DNA from: Limisphaera sp049537155
GTDB lineage: Bacteria > Verrucomicrobiota > Verrucomicrobiia > Limisphaerales > Limisphaeraceae
Length of the DNA stretch: 64,000 nt
Reading direction: 5' to 3'
Assembly: GCF_049537155.1 (NCBI RefSeq)
Contig: NZ_JBMVQZ010000001.1
Coordinates: 372,001-436,000 of the forward strand
Part shown: piece after piece, positions 24,619-33,495 of the stretch
Layout: every line of letters starts with the position of its first letter
How positions within the stretch are numbered: the stretch's first letter is position 1
Translations under genes and position numbers: made by a program
Notes under the pieces: model-generated
Database searches by the model: none
Told to the model about the DNA's origin: nothing
What the model saw: only the letters and a program-made list of their open reading frames with translations

Positions 24619-27600
24619 ATGAAACCTCGCAAACCCGCAGCTCTGACAACGTGCAGCCGTGCGGTAACGCTGCTCGGATTGGTTGCCGCCAGTGCGGCCT
24701 CCCGGGCCGAGTTCCAACCGATCGACTTGCTCCCCCAAAGTTTCAACGCCGACGTGGTTGTGGAGAAGACCGCCCCACCGCCCTTGCCAGCGTTCGTCAC
24801 GGCCACCATGGACGGCGGGACCAACAACAACGCCTGGACCTTTTACGAGCAGGGATACGATCCCAGCCGCCCCAACACCGGACTGCCCCCTGCGGGCACC
24901 GATTTCAGCACGCCGAACGACCCGAACCGGGTCTACCGGCTGGCACCCAGCGCGGCCGAGCCCAATGCCCTGCTGGTTTATTCCGCGCTTCCGCAGGGGA
25001 AGCTCACGTTCCAGACGCCCACAGCCTACACCCTTCTGAGCATCGTCAGCGCGGCCGGAAGCGGGACGGCCGTGCTCGATTACACGGTGCGGTTCACTGA
25101 CGATACGACCGAATCCGGAACCCTCAACATCTATGATTGGTTCAACACCCCGTTCGAGATTGCCTGGGTCGCCAACGGCCGGGTGAACACCGACAACGGC
25201 CAGTTGGGCGCCCTCTACAGTGGCAATCCCAAGCTCTTCTACGCCGACATCCCCATCGTGAACAACACCAAGCCGATCAAGGAGGTGGAGTTCCGTTACT
25301 CCAGCGGGAATGGGCGCACGGCCATCTTCGCCATCAGCGGTTCCCAAGACGGTGTGACGTGGACGCCCGTCGCCCTGGCCGGCTTCACCCATGACGTGAT
25401 CATCGAGGCCGGCGCGCCGTTGACGGGTGTGCTCAGCGGTTACACCACGGTCGTCCTGGACGGTGGCAATGGCGCGACCAACAGCGCCGGCAACGGATTT
25501 TACGAAGTCGGGTTCAATCGCGACGCGCCTTCCACCGGTTTGCCAGCCGCGGGGACGACGGTCACCAACGCGGGCCGGGCGTTCGCGTTTGCGCCCGATT
25601 ACAGTCAGAACAACGTCTTCTTCGTGGGACCGTACGAGGGCTATCTGACGGCCAGGGCCAACCTCGTGAATCCGGCGGCCTACCAGGCTCTCTCGGTGTT
25701 GAACTGCTCCGGCAACGGGCCGGTCACGCTCAACGTCGTGGTCTATCACGCCGACAGCACCACCGAATCCTTCCAGATCGATTCGCCCGACTGGTTCAAC
25801 CAGCCGAATCCCTTCTATGTTGTGAACGGCCGGTTCAACCCCAGCACCCTGGGCATCGACGCTGTCAACAGCGGCAATCCCCGGCTGTACACGAATGACA
25901 TTGCGCTGGCCAACACTGCCAGTCCCGTCACGGCAGTGGAATTCACCTACCTCGGCGGGGGACGCGCCGCCGTGTTTGCCCTGGCCGGGCTGGCCCCCGG
26001 AGCGGACATGTTCCTGCCCGTGGAGGTCACCGGGTACAACGGCGATGCCGTGGTCGAAGCCTCGGCCCCGCGATTCCCGGCTGCTCTGACCAACGTCACC
26101 ACTGTCTCCATGGACGGCGGCACCAACAACACCGGTAACACCTGGTATGAGCAGGGGTACTACCCGCTGATCCCGGACTCGGGGTTGCCGGCTGCCGGGT
26201 CGCTCGTGACCAGTCAGGCCCAACCGGATCATCACTATCGGATGCCGGCCAGCTACACTGGACCGAACGCGGTCTTCGTGGATTATGCCCATCCCGAGGC
26301 CAATCTCATCCCGGCCCGTCCGCAACCGTACTCGGCCCTCAGCTTCCTGAGTGCCACGGCCAACAACAATGTGACCAACGAGGTGGTGATCCAGTACGCC
26401 GACGGCACCTCCGAGACGAACACCTTCGTCTCGCGTGACTGGTTCAACAACGAACCGTTCGCCTTCAGCACCCGGGGCCGGGTCAACCTCAACACCCGCA
26501 CGCTCAACAACGATCCGGGCCGGACCACCACGCCCAACCCGCGGCTCTACGAGGCCCAGTTCGCCCTCCAAAACACCACCAGCCCGGTGACCAACATCGT
26601 GGTGCGCTTCCTCGGCGCAGTGAATCCCACGACGGGCCGGATGGTCATCCTGGCCGTGAGCGGCACGCTGGGCGACTTCGCCCCCATCCTCGGAGACATC
26701 ACGCCGGCCAGCGCGGGTGTGTACGAAGGTGGCACGGTCACGTTCACCTGTCCCTTGGTCGGCGGCACCGAACCGGTCAGCCTCCGTTGGCAGTATCGGG
26801 CACCGGGCGGGAGCGAGTGGACCGACCTCGCCAACAGCGGTGGCATCAGCGGCGCCGACACGGCGCAGCTCGTGCTGAACTCGGCGGCACTGGCGCAAAC
26901 CGGCGAGTACCGCCTGACGGCCACCAACGCGGTCGGATTCGCTCTCAGCGGCGTCGCCCGGCTCACGGTGGTATCCTCCATGCAGGACGTCACCCAACCG
27001 GGCGATTTCATCTACATCCTGGACGGCAGTTCGCCCGGAGCGGAAACGGTGGACCATGCGATCGACAACCTGGTACAAAAGTACCTGAACTTTGACGCCT
27101 TCGACACGGCCGCACCTTACGTGGGCCCGCAAGGGTTCGTGGTCCGGCCCTCGGTCGGGCCCACCATCGTCCGCGGCGTGCGCATCTATACCGCCAACGA
27201 TGCCGAGGCACGCGACCCGGCGGACGTGGTCATCGAGGGCTCCAACGACGGTGTCAGCTGGACGTTGATCAGTTCCAATGCGCTGACCCTGCCTTCCGGG
27301 CGGAACACGGTGACCACGGAGATGATCGATCCACTGGTGCATTTCCATCAGGAGGTGTACTTCGCCAACGAGACCGAGTTCGCCTATTACCGTGTCCAGT
27401 TCTACAACGTGAAAAACAACAGCGCGGCCAACAGCGTCCAGATCGCCGAGATCGAGCTGTTGGGCATCGTGCCGGGTGCCGAACCGCCCACGCTGACCCT
27501 GACCGTGGGCACAGGCGGGACCCTGACGCTGACGACGTCGCAACCGGGCACGCTGCAATCCACCACCAGCCTGACTCCGCCGATCCAATGGGTGGACGAA

Positions 27601-27678
27601 GGCCCCATCTCGGGGAGCATCACCATCACCCCATCCACTGAAGTGCCGGTGAAGTTCTATCGGGTGCGCGTTCCCTGA
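24619..27678 (+). CDS. Large secreted protein: three tandem approx. 215-aa repeats, Ig domain, discoidin-like domain
   Basis: A 1,019-aa protein. Signal peptide MKPRKPAALTTCSRAVTLLGL with likely cleavage after SRA (about residue 30). Three homologous modules begin at residues 45 (DVVVEKTAP), 259 (DVIIEAGAP) and 476 (DAVVEASAP); each contains DGG-x-N, FYE/WYE-x-G, D/PxxGLPxAG and ends with a RxAIFAxSG-like strand. From about 695 to 785 is an Ig-like domain (GTVTFTC ... SAALAQTGEYRLTATNAVG), then a discoidin/F5-8C-like region (RIYTANDAEARDPADVVIEGSNDG), ending in the short FYR tail. Probably surface exposed and carbohydrate binding; function unknown. A strong terminator follows. Confidence 0.85.
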   Translation: MKPRKPAALTTCSRAVTLLGLVAASAASRAEFQPIDLLPQSFNADVVVEKTAPPPLPAFVTATMDGGTNNNAWTFYEQGYDPSRPNTGLPPAGTDFSTPNDPNRVYRLAPSAAEPNALLVYSALPQGKLTFQTPTAYTLLSIVSAAGSGTAVLDYTVRFTDDTTESGTLNIYDWFNTPFEIAWVANGRVNTDNGQLGALYSGNPKLFYADIPIVNNTKPIKEVEFRYSSGNGRTAIFAISGSQDGVTWTPVALAGFTHDVIIEAGAPLTGVLSGYTTVVLDGGNGATNSAGNGFYEVGFNRDAPSTGLPAAGTTVTNAGRAFAFAPDYSQNNVFFVGPYEGYLTARANLVNPAAYQALSVLNCSGNGPVTLNVVVYHADSTTESFQIDSPDWFNQPNPFYVVNGRFNPSTLGIDAVNSGNPRLYTNDIALANTASPVTAVEFTYLGGGRAAVFALAGLAPGADMFLPVEVTGYNGDAVVEASAPRFPAALTNVTTVSMDGGTNNTGNTWYEQGYYPLIPDSGLPAAGSLVTSQAQPDHHYRMPASYTGPNAVFVDYAHPEANLIPARPQPYSALSFLSATANNNVTNEVVIQYADGTSETNTFVSRDWFNNEPFAFSTRGRVNLNTRTLNNDPGRTTTPNPRLYEAQFALQNTTSPVTNIVVRFLGAVNPTTGRMVILAVSGTLGDFAPILGDITPASAGVYEGGTVTFTCPLVGGTEPVSLRWQYRAPGGSEWTDLANSGGISGADTAQLVLNSAALAQTGEYRLTATNAVGFALSGVARLTVVSSMQDVTQPGDFIYILDGSSPGAETVDHAIDNLVQKYLNFDAFDTAAPYVGPQGFVVRPSVGPTIVRGVRIYTANDAEARDPADVVIEGSNDGVSWTLISSNALTLPSGRNTVTTEMIDPLVHFHQEVYFANETEFAYYRVQFYNVKNNSAANSVQIAEIELLGIVPGAEPPTLTLTVGTGGTLTLTTSQPGTLQSTTSLTPPIQWVDEGPISGSITITPSTEVPVKFYRVRVP

Positions 27679-27704
27679 TGGGTTCGGCTGAATACTGAAT
27701 CGCG

Positions 27705-27745
27705 CCGGCGGGTCGGGTTGAATCCCGGCCCGCCGGTTCGTTTGG
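27705..27745 (+). terminator. Rho-independent terminator after the repeat protein
   Basis: 13-bp stem (27705-27717 with 27724-27736, one U-G wobble) and loop UUGAAU, followed by UUCGUUUGG. It starts 26 bp after the stop codon. Confidence 0.8.
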
Positions 27746-27889
27746 AGTCGGGCAGAAGAGAACCGGATCGGGCGCATCAGCGGCCACAGGACAGCAAACC
27801 GGACAGGGTTCCCTGGCCGGTTTTTGTGCCCGCGGGTCGGTCGCAGGTGGCGCTGCCCGCACCCATGCCGGCCGGGCGCCTTTCCGGCG

Positions 27890-27918
27890 TTGCCAAATGG
27901 CCGGTAACGACCCTAAAT
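27890..27918 (+). promoter_or_regulatory. Candidate near-leaderless promoter of the RodZ-like gene
   Basis: TTGCCA (27890-27895; 5 of 6), 17-nt spacer, CTAAAT (27913-27918), then 10 nt to the ATG at 27929. Confidence 0.35.
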
Positions 27919-27928
27919 GGGCACAGGG

Positions 27929-28444
27929 ATGCCGACAGTGGGCGAACAACTCCGAGCACGGCGCGAGGCCGCTGGACTGAGCCTTCAGGAAATGGCGGCC
28001 GTGACCAAGCTTCGTGCCGACCTTCTACAGTCCTTGGAAGAGGGTCGTTACGAAAGATTCAGTGCCCCGGTTTACGTGAAAGGTTCGGTTCGCAGCTACG
28101 CACTGGCCCTCAAACTCGACCCCGCGCCACTGCTCCGCCAACTGGACCAGGAATTGGCGCGCGACGAGCGCCTGTCCGGCCCTCCAGCGCTCAGCCCGCA
28201 GGAACCCGGCCTGCTCGACCGCGTCCTGTTTCATGTCGCCCGGGTCAGTTGGCCCCAGGTGATCGTGTTGGCGGCCGTGGTCGGGCTGCTGGCGCTCTGG
28301 ATGGGACGGCGCATCCTGCAGGACCCGGCCCGCGTGGAACGGGCCCTCCAAGATGTGGCGCCCTCCCTCTACGAAGTCCCCGCCCCGTCGAGCCTGCAAA
28401 CCCTGTCCCTGCCGGACTCCGCGTCAGTCCGGCAAAACCCCTGA
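27929..28444 (+). CDS. RodZ-like helix-turn-helix membrane protein
   Basis: A 171-aa protein. N-terminal HTH of the RodZ type (GEQLRARREAAGLSLQEMAAVTKLRADLLQSLEEGRYERF) with the VYVKGSVRSYALAL block that follows it in RodZ proteins, then a single membrane helix at about 115-130 (VIVLAAVVGLLALWMG) and a short extracytoplasmic tail. RodZ links the MreB cytoskeleton to the envelope. This copy lacks the C-terminal beta domain, so it is a short form. ATG at 27929 was preferred over 27917 because it starts the conserved block. Confidence 0.78.
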   Translation: MPTVGEQLRARREAAGLSLQEMAAVTKLRADLLQSLEEGRYERFSAPVYVKGSVRSYALALKLDPAPLLRQLDQELARDERLSGPPALSPQEPGLLDRVLFHVARVSWPQVIVLAAVVGLLALWMGRRILQDPARVERALQDVAPSLYEVPAPSSLQTLSLPDSASVRQNP

Positions 28445-28524
28445 CCGGAAGCAGGAAAAGACGATTACGGACCCTCGCGCAGCCTGCCCGGGGTCGCGAC
28501 CCGGAAACCGCCGGCTCCGGAAGA

Positions 28525-28860
28525 TCAGGCAGGAGGTTGAGGCGGGAAGGTCGCCCAGGCTGAGAGCTTGGACTGGGCCTGCCGCGACATGCCTGTGAAC
28601 ACCATCGAGACGTGGTAGCCGGTGTGCCGGTTGCCCGTGCAACTGACAACCACGCCCGTACAGGTCACGCGGCCCTTGTCCATCGGCGACTTCACCGTCA
28701 GGGTCATCTCTGTCCAACAAGGCAGGGCCGTGGGACTGAGAAACTCGATGCCATTCCGGCGGAACACCACAGCCTCCGGAGGCAACGCCAGCTGCGTCTC
28801 GCGAGCTTCCACGGTGACCTGCGTTGATCCGTCGGGACGCTCGGCTTTCCGCGCACTCAT
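28525..28860 (-). CDS. PilZ-like domain protein
   Basis: A 111-aa cytoplasmic protein. It has a strand-rich core with FRRNGIEFLSPTALPCWTEM, then VTCTGVVVSCTGNRHTGYHVSMVF and a helical end, the layout of PilZ-fold proteins. The c-di-GMP-binding RxxxR and D/NxSxxG motifs are not intact; at most NGIEFLSP is reminiscent, so it may be a non-canonical PilZ acting by protein contact. Possibly tied to the pilus or flagellar systems of this window. It converges with the RodZ-like gene. Confidence 0.6.
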   Translation of the reverse strand: MSARKAERPDGSTQVTVEARETQLALPPEAVVFRRNGIEFLSPTALPCWTEMTLTVKSPMDKGRVTCTGVVVSCTGNRHTGYHVSMVFTGMSRQAQSKLSAWATFPPQPPA

Positions 28861-28871
28861 AGATTACTCTC

Positions 28872-28899
28872 ATCCTACCACATTTGTCGCGCCGGTAAA
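28872..28899 (-). promoter_or_regulatory. Candidate promoter of the PilZ-like gene, extended -10
   Basis: Minus strand: TTTACC (28899-28894), 16-nt spacer, TGG-TAGGAT with the -10 at 28877-28872, then 11 nt to the ATG. The TGn extension supports it. Confidence 0.45.
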
Positions 28900-29264
28900 G
28901 GATCAAACCTCGCATTGCATGAGCCAAACGCCACAGGCGCCGCGGCGACGGCCGCCGTTCGAGCGGCTCCGCCGGCAACAGCCCGGGTTCCGACCAGCCG
29001 TTGGATGCCCCTCCACGCTTTGCCATTGGCAGCAGCCGCGGACCACGCCAACCTTCGGAGGATGTCGCGCGCAGTGTCGATGCGAATCCGGCTCAGATGT
29101 CACCCTGCCGGTCCGACGATTCACGCAGGCCCGCCAAACCACACGTTTCCTCCACCGGGCCGGAGGCGGTGTCAGGCTTTCCCCCGCGTTCATCAGGCAG
29201 AAGGATGGCCGGTCGAGCGAGTGCCGCATCGGCATGCACGGTCCAGGGCCGGCTTTTTGCGTGG
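28900..29264. other. Intergenic region, 365 bp, no gene seen
   Basis: Lies between the divergent PilZ-like and NTase/kinase genes. The open frames here are low-complexity shadows with no coding character. No hairpin or promoter for the plus-strand gene could be assigned. Confidence 0.4.
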
Positions 29265-30641
29265 ATGGATTTCACTCGCATGAACCCCGCCGTTCCGCCT
29301 GTCGGGTCGCCCGCCGGTGCACCGTCCTTGCGCCCGCTGCTCACCGCGGTTTTCCGCACGTGGCGGGAAAGTGGCATCCGGTTCGTTGTCCTGAGGAATT
29401 ACCAGCAACTGCCCGACTCCACCTCCAACGACGTGGACGTGCTGGTTGCCCCTTGTGCGCTCGCAGAAGCCGAAAGACGGTTGATCACAGCCGCATCCCA
29501 GGCCGGGTACAGGCCGCATCAGCGCGTCTGTTTCGATCCCGTCTCGCTCTTCTTCCACCATCCGCAGACACTCCACCAGGTGCAGATCGACCTGTTCCAC
29601 CGCCTGGCCTGGCGGGGGGTTCCGCTGCTGGATACCGAGTCCGTGCTGGACCGGTCCGTGCAACGGGATCTGTTTGCCGTGCCGGATCCGGTGGACGAGG
29701 CCGTGCTCAATCTCCTCATCCGGCTCCTTTACCAGGGACGCGTGCGAGAGAAGTACCGGGAATCCATTCGCACCGTCGCCGGGGAACGGTCGGAAGCGTT
29801 TTTCGCGCGCCTGGCCGAGGCCGTCGGAACCAAAGCAGCCAGGACGCTTGCAGAATGGACGCGCGGGGGAGACTGGGAAGCCATCGAATCCCGCGCCCAC
29901 CGATGGCGCCGGAATGTCGTTTGCCGGGCCCTGTTTCATGCACCCGGGCGAGTCCTGCGAGCGTGGGCAAGCGACCTGAAACGGTTGTGGGCACGGGCCC
30001 GGCGGCCGCCCGGCCTGCTCGTGGTTCTGCTGGGACCTGACGGTTGCGGAAAGTCCACGGTGGCCCGGCTGCTCTTCCCGGCTCTGTCTCCCACTTTCCA
30101 GCCTGACAAAAGCCTCCTGGGTCATTGGAAGCCGGAAGTCCTGCCCCTGCCTCATCGGCGGGGACGCCCGCCCACGACCCAACCTCACGGGCGCGCTTCA
30201 CGTGGCCGGTGGCTCTCGCTGATTGTGTTGTTCCTGCACGCTCTGGAGTACGGCCTGGCGCACTGGTGCGTGATCCAGCCCGTCCGTTTTCGCAACGGCT
30301 GGGTGGTCATGGACCGGTATCACCACGATTTCTTTGTGGACCCCAGGCGATATCGGCTGGCTCCGCCCCCTTTGCTGTTCCTGCGCATGTTCCGCATGGT
30401 TTCGGACCCTGATCTGGTGTTCGTTCTGGATGCGCCGGTGGAGGTGCTGCGACGACGCAAAACCGAGGTGCCCGAAGAGGAGACCCGACGACAGCGGCAG
30501 GCCTATTTAGAACTGGCCTGCCGGTTGCCCAAGGCGCACGTTCTGGATGCCACCCAGCCGGCGCCTCTTCTGGTGCAACAAATCGTCCGTATTGTCCTCG
30601 GTCACCTGGCCGGTCGCCGAACCCGCTCCCCATGGACATGA
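29265..30641 (+). CDS. Fusion protein: nucleotidyltransferase-like domain plus thymidylate-kinase-like P-loop domain
   Basis: About 458 aa. N-terminal domain: FVVLRNYQQLPDSTSNDVDVLV, in which DVDVLV has the DxD metal motif of the nucleotidyltransferase fold. C-terminal domain: Walker A GPDGCGKST at residues 257-265, then VVMDRYHHD (DRY motif) and VFVLDAPVEVLRRRK, as in thymidylate kinase. The TMK lid region is changed, so dTMP need not be the substrate. Such pairs occur near polysaccharide loci and may phosphorylate sugar or lipid. The start is unsure (ATG 29265 or 29280). It overlaps the next gene by 10 bp. Confidence 0.72.
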   Translation: MDFTRMNPAVPPVGSPAGAPSLRPLLTAVFRTWRESGIRFVVLRNYQQLPDSTSNDVDVLVAPCALAEAERRLITAASQAGYRPHQRVCFDPVSLFFHHPQTLHQVQIDLFHRLAWRGVPLLDTESVLDRSVQRDLFAVPDPVDEAVLNLLIRLLYQGRVREKYRESIRTVAGERSEAFFARLAEAVGTKAARTLAEWTRGGDWEAIESRAHRWRRNVVCRALFHAPGRVLRAWASDLKRLWARARRPPGLLVVLLGPDGCGKSTVARLLFPALSPTFQPDKSLLGHWKPEVLPLPHRRGRPPTTQPHGRASRGRWLSLIVLFLHALEYGLAHWCVIQPVRFRNGWVVMDRYHHDFFVDPRRYRLAPPPLLFLRMFRMVSDPDLVFVLDAPVEVLRRRKTEVPEEETRRQRQAYLELACRLPKAHVLDATQPAPLLVQQIVRIVLGHLAGRRTRSPWT

Positions 30642-31771
30642 GCGATCCCGTTCCCATGCCATGGTCCGACCTGTTGCTTCCGGCGCTTCCGGGGCAGGCG
30701 GCCATCGAATTGTCCGGCTGGCTGGTCACGCGCAGAGGGGAACCTCTGTTGTGGTTGCCCAACCGGACCGAGCTGGCCCGGGCCGTGCTGTCCCTTTATC
30801 CAGCCCAGACCTTTCCCGCACGGTGCGCTCGGGCCTTGCTGGCACGGACTGTCGGCCGGTTTCGGTTACCCGGCCTGAGGCGGTGGGAACTGCGGTTCCG
30901 GGCCGATGCACCGTTCCTGCAGGTGTTGCGGGATCCTGCGGCCCCTCACCGGGTCCGTCCCTTCGGCCTCTTTTGCGGGAACCCGAATGCAGCCGGGCGC
31001 AGGTTGCTGTTTCTGTGCTTTTCACCGGACGGGCGGCCTGAGCAGGTCATCAAGGCCGGCAGCGGTCCTGCCGCCGTCAGGCGCCTCCAGGCCGAGGTGA
31101 ACGTTTTGCAGACCATCGGTGCCGATCGGCTCCACGCGCCCCCCGTGGAGTCCGTCTGGGAAGGGGAACATGCCCTGGCCATGGTCCAGCCCTGGGTACC
31201 CGGGCAGGCTCCGCGGGGACTGCCGGTCGAGTGCCTCGGCACCCTGCTCGGCACCTGGCTGGACCGTCAACGGCGGGTGCGTCTGGCCGAACTGCCGCCA
31301 TGGCAACGGTGTCGGGCCCGTCTGGCACAGACCGGCTTCTCCTGTCCTTGGATGGAGGAGCTGGGCCGGCTGGAGGTGCATCCGACTGTGTTGCACGGCG
31401 ATTTCGCACCCTGGAACCTTCGCCACGATTCCGTCACGAACCGCTGGTGGGTCCTGGACTGGGAGCGGGGCGAACCGCTGGGTCCGCCCGGGTGGGATTG
31501 GGTGTACGGGTTGGTCCAGACCTGGGTGCTCGTGCATCGGTGGAAGCCGTCGCGAATCCTGGATGCCCTCGCAGCCAGTGTGGATGCACCGCCGCTGCGC
31601 GACCACCTGGCCGCGGCGCATGTCGAATCGGTTCGCCTCCCGTTGGTGGCGGCCGGACTGCTGTTCCACTACCTGGAGTGGCCGCCAACGGAGGGCCGAT
31701 CCGCGTGGGAGGGGATCGTCCACGGCCTGGTCGCGCGCGTCCGGGCGCAGGTCCCATACGGAAGGAGCTGA
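30632..31771 (+). CDS. Aminoglycoside-phosphotransferase-like kinase
   Basis: A 379-aa protein. The C-terminal half has the APH catalytic loop HGDFAPWNLR (His255) and the Mg-binding WVLDWERG; the N-lobe has EQVIKAG with the ATP-binding Lys and RRLQAEVNVLQTI with its partner Glu. The first 140 residues are unlike classic APH enzymes. Its ATG overlaps the stop of the NTase/kinase gene (10 bp), so the two products are made together and probably act on the same substrate. Not expected to be an antibiotic resistance enzyme; more likely a sugar or choline-type kinase. Confidence 0.75.
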   Translation: MDMSDPVPMPWSDLLLPALPGQAAIELSGWLVTRRGEPLLWLPNRTELARAVLSLYPAQTFPARCARALLARTVGRFRLPGLRRWELRFRADAPFLQVLRDPAAPHRVRPFGLFCGNPNAAGRRLLFLCFSPDGRPEQVIKAGSGPAAVRRLQAEVNVLQTIGADRLHAPPVESVWEGEHALAMVQPWVPGQAPRGLPVECLGTLLGTWLDRQRRVRLAELPPWQRCRARLAQTGFSCPWMEELGRLEVHPTVLHGDFAPWNLRHDSVTNRWWVLDWERGEPLGPPGWDWVYGLVQTWVLVHRWKPSRILDALAASVDAPPLRDHLAAAHVESVRLPLVAAGLLFHYLEWPPTEGRSAWEGIVHGLVARVRAQVPYGRS

Positions 31772-31835
31772 ACCGTCCGGGGGGGCGACAGCGCGCGTTG
31801 CCTTCGGCACGTTCACCCCCCAGACTGAAGGCCGC

Positions 31836-33332
31836 ATGGGCCGTGGTGTGAAAGATCAGTGGGACTTCGGCGAGTTGTTTGCGCCGGAGCAGATGCGCCG
31901 GGTCTGGACCGTCAGTGAACTGACCCTGCAAATCCGGCGACTGCTCGAGCAGCAGATTGGGCAGGTTTGGGTCGGCGGGGAGATCAGCAACCTCCGCATC
32001 CAATCCTCCGGCCACATTTATTTCACACTCAAGGACGCCGCCGCACAGATCGCCTGCGTGCTGTTCCGGGGGGAAAACATCACGCGCCGGGACCTCTTGG
32101 CCGATGGACAAAAGGTGGTCGTTTGCGGTGACCTGACCGTCTACGAACCGCGGGGCCAGTACCAGCTGGTCATCCGGGCGCTTGAGTTCCAAGGGTTGGG
32201 TGCCCTACAACTGGCCTTCGAGCAATTGAAAAAAAAGCTGGCCGCCGAGGGGCTCTTCGCCCGGGAACGAAAGCGTCCCCTGCCGCCCTACCCCCGCCGC
32301 ATCGGCCTGGTCACCTCACCCACGGGCGCCGCCATTCGGGATGTCCTTCACGTGGCCCGGCGGCGGAATCCGATGCTGGAATTCGTGCTGGTCCCGTGCC
32401 GCGTTCAGGGCGATGGCGCAGCCGGCGAGATCGCCGCCGCCATCCGGCTGCTCAACGAGTTCGCGTTTGCGCCCGTGCCCGAGCCGCCTCCGTCCCAGGG
32501 GTTGCTTCGCGTCCCCCCGCCGCGGCTCGACGTCATTCTGGTCACACGGGGCGGCGGCAGCCTGGAGGATTTGTGGGCCTTCAACGAGGAGGTGGTCGCC
32601 CGGGCCATCGCGGCTTCGGCCCTTCCGGTGGTCTCCGCCGTGGGGCATGAAATTGACTTCACCATTAGCGATTTCGTGGCCGATGTTCGCGCCGCCACGC
32701 CAAGTGCCGCCGCCGAAATCCTGACCGAAAATGTCCATGCCAGCCGCGACTTCCTGGCCCAGGTCCCCGGCCTGTTGAAGGACCGGCTGCTCCGGCACCT
32801 GGACCGCTCCCGGGAGACGTTGTCCGCCTGGTTGACCCGGCTCCAGCGCGTGCATCCCCGGCGGCGTCTGGAAGAGGCGTGGCAGCGTTGGGACGAATTG
32901 ATTGCGCGATTGCAGCGCGCCCAATGCGCCACGCACACCCTGCGGCTGCAGCGGTGGCAGCACCTGGTGCATCGTCTCCACCAGGCGCGGCCGCTCGCAC
33001 GGCTTCAGCACCAGCGTCGGCTCCTCGAAACTGCCTGTGCCCGGCTCCGTCAGGCGGTCCGGCATCAGCTCCAGCACCGCAACCAGCGCTGGTCGGCGGC
33101 GCGAAGCCGCCTGGCGCTCCTCGGTCCGGAACAGGTCCTGGCCCGGGGTTACTCCCTGACCTTCGACGCCGAATCGGGTCGGCTCATCCGGAGTGCCGGC
33201 GAGGTGCAACCGGGCCGCCCCATCCTTACGCGCCTGCACCGGGGCAAAATCCTCAGCCGCGTCGAACATACGCAGCCGCCTGACAACGCATCCTCCCGTC
33301 CCGGCAGGGAGTCTGAACCCCGCAAAACCTGA
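31836..33332 (+). CDS. xseA: Exodeoxyribonuclease VII large subunit
   Basis: A 498-aa XseA. An N-terminal OB domain (VWTVSELTLQIRRLLEQQIGQVWVGGEISN ... SGHIYFTLKD), then the catalytic domain with RIGLVTSPTGAAIRDVLH, VTRGGGSLEDLWAFNEE and VSAVGHEIDFTISDFVAD, then a long coiled-coil and the GPEQVLARGYSL tail. It degrades single-stranded DNA with XseB. No xseB follows within the window, which is unusual since the two are often adjacent. ATG at 31836 fits the OB domain start; GTG at 31848 is an alternative. Confidence 0.95.
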   Translation: MGRGVKDQWDFGELFAPEQMRRVWTVSELTLQIRRLLEQQIGQVWVGGEISNLRIQSSGHIYFTLKDAAAQIACVLFRGENITRRDLLADGQKVVVCGDLTVYEPRGQYQLVIRALEFQGLGALQLAFEQLKKKLAAEGLFARERKRPLPPYPRRIGLVTSPTGAAIRDVLHVARRRNPMLEFVLVPCRVQGDGAAGEIAAAIRLLNEFAFAPVPEPPPSQGLLRVPPPRLDVILVTRGGGSLEDLWAFNEEVVARAIAASALPVVSAVGHEIDFTISDFVADVRAATPSAAAEILTENVHASRDFLAQVPGLLKDRLLRHLDRSRETLSAWLTRLQRVHPRRRLEEAWQRWDELIARLQRAQCATHTLRLQRWQHLVHRLHQARPLARLQHQRRLLETACARLRQAVRHQLQHRNQRWSAARSRLALLGPEQVLARGYSLTFDAESGRLIRSAGEVQPGRPILTRLHRGKILSRVEHTQPPDNASSRPGRESEPRKT

Positions 33333-33459
33333 GCGGCCGGCGGCGGTCCGGCTCGCCCCGCGGTTCCGGTTGTGACCAGGCGGTTACCTTGTTGCGCCGG
33401 GCACCATCCCGGGGGACTGCTCGACGAGCCCGGCCTGGGGGTGGGTACTCAGCCGGTCC

Positions 33460-33489
33460 TCGACGAACCCCTCTGTCGTTCCTTACCCT
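33460..33489 (+). promoter_or_regulatory. Candidate leaderless promoter of the M42 gene
   Basis: TCGACG (33460-33465; 4 of 6), 18-nt spacer, TACCCT (33484-33489), then 6 nt to the ATG at 33496. Confidence 0.3.
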
Positions 33490-33495
33490 GCCGGT

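Noticed and set aside
24583..27777. 1,064-aa minus-strand open frame
   Set aside because: Antisense to the repeat-containing secreted protein, which has a signal peptide, domain structure and a terminator on the plus strand. The length results from low stop frequency at high GC.
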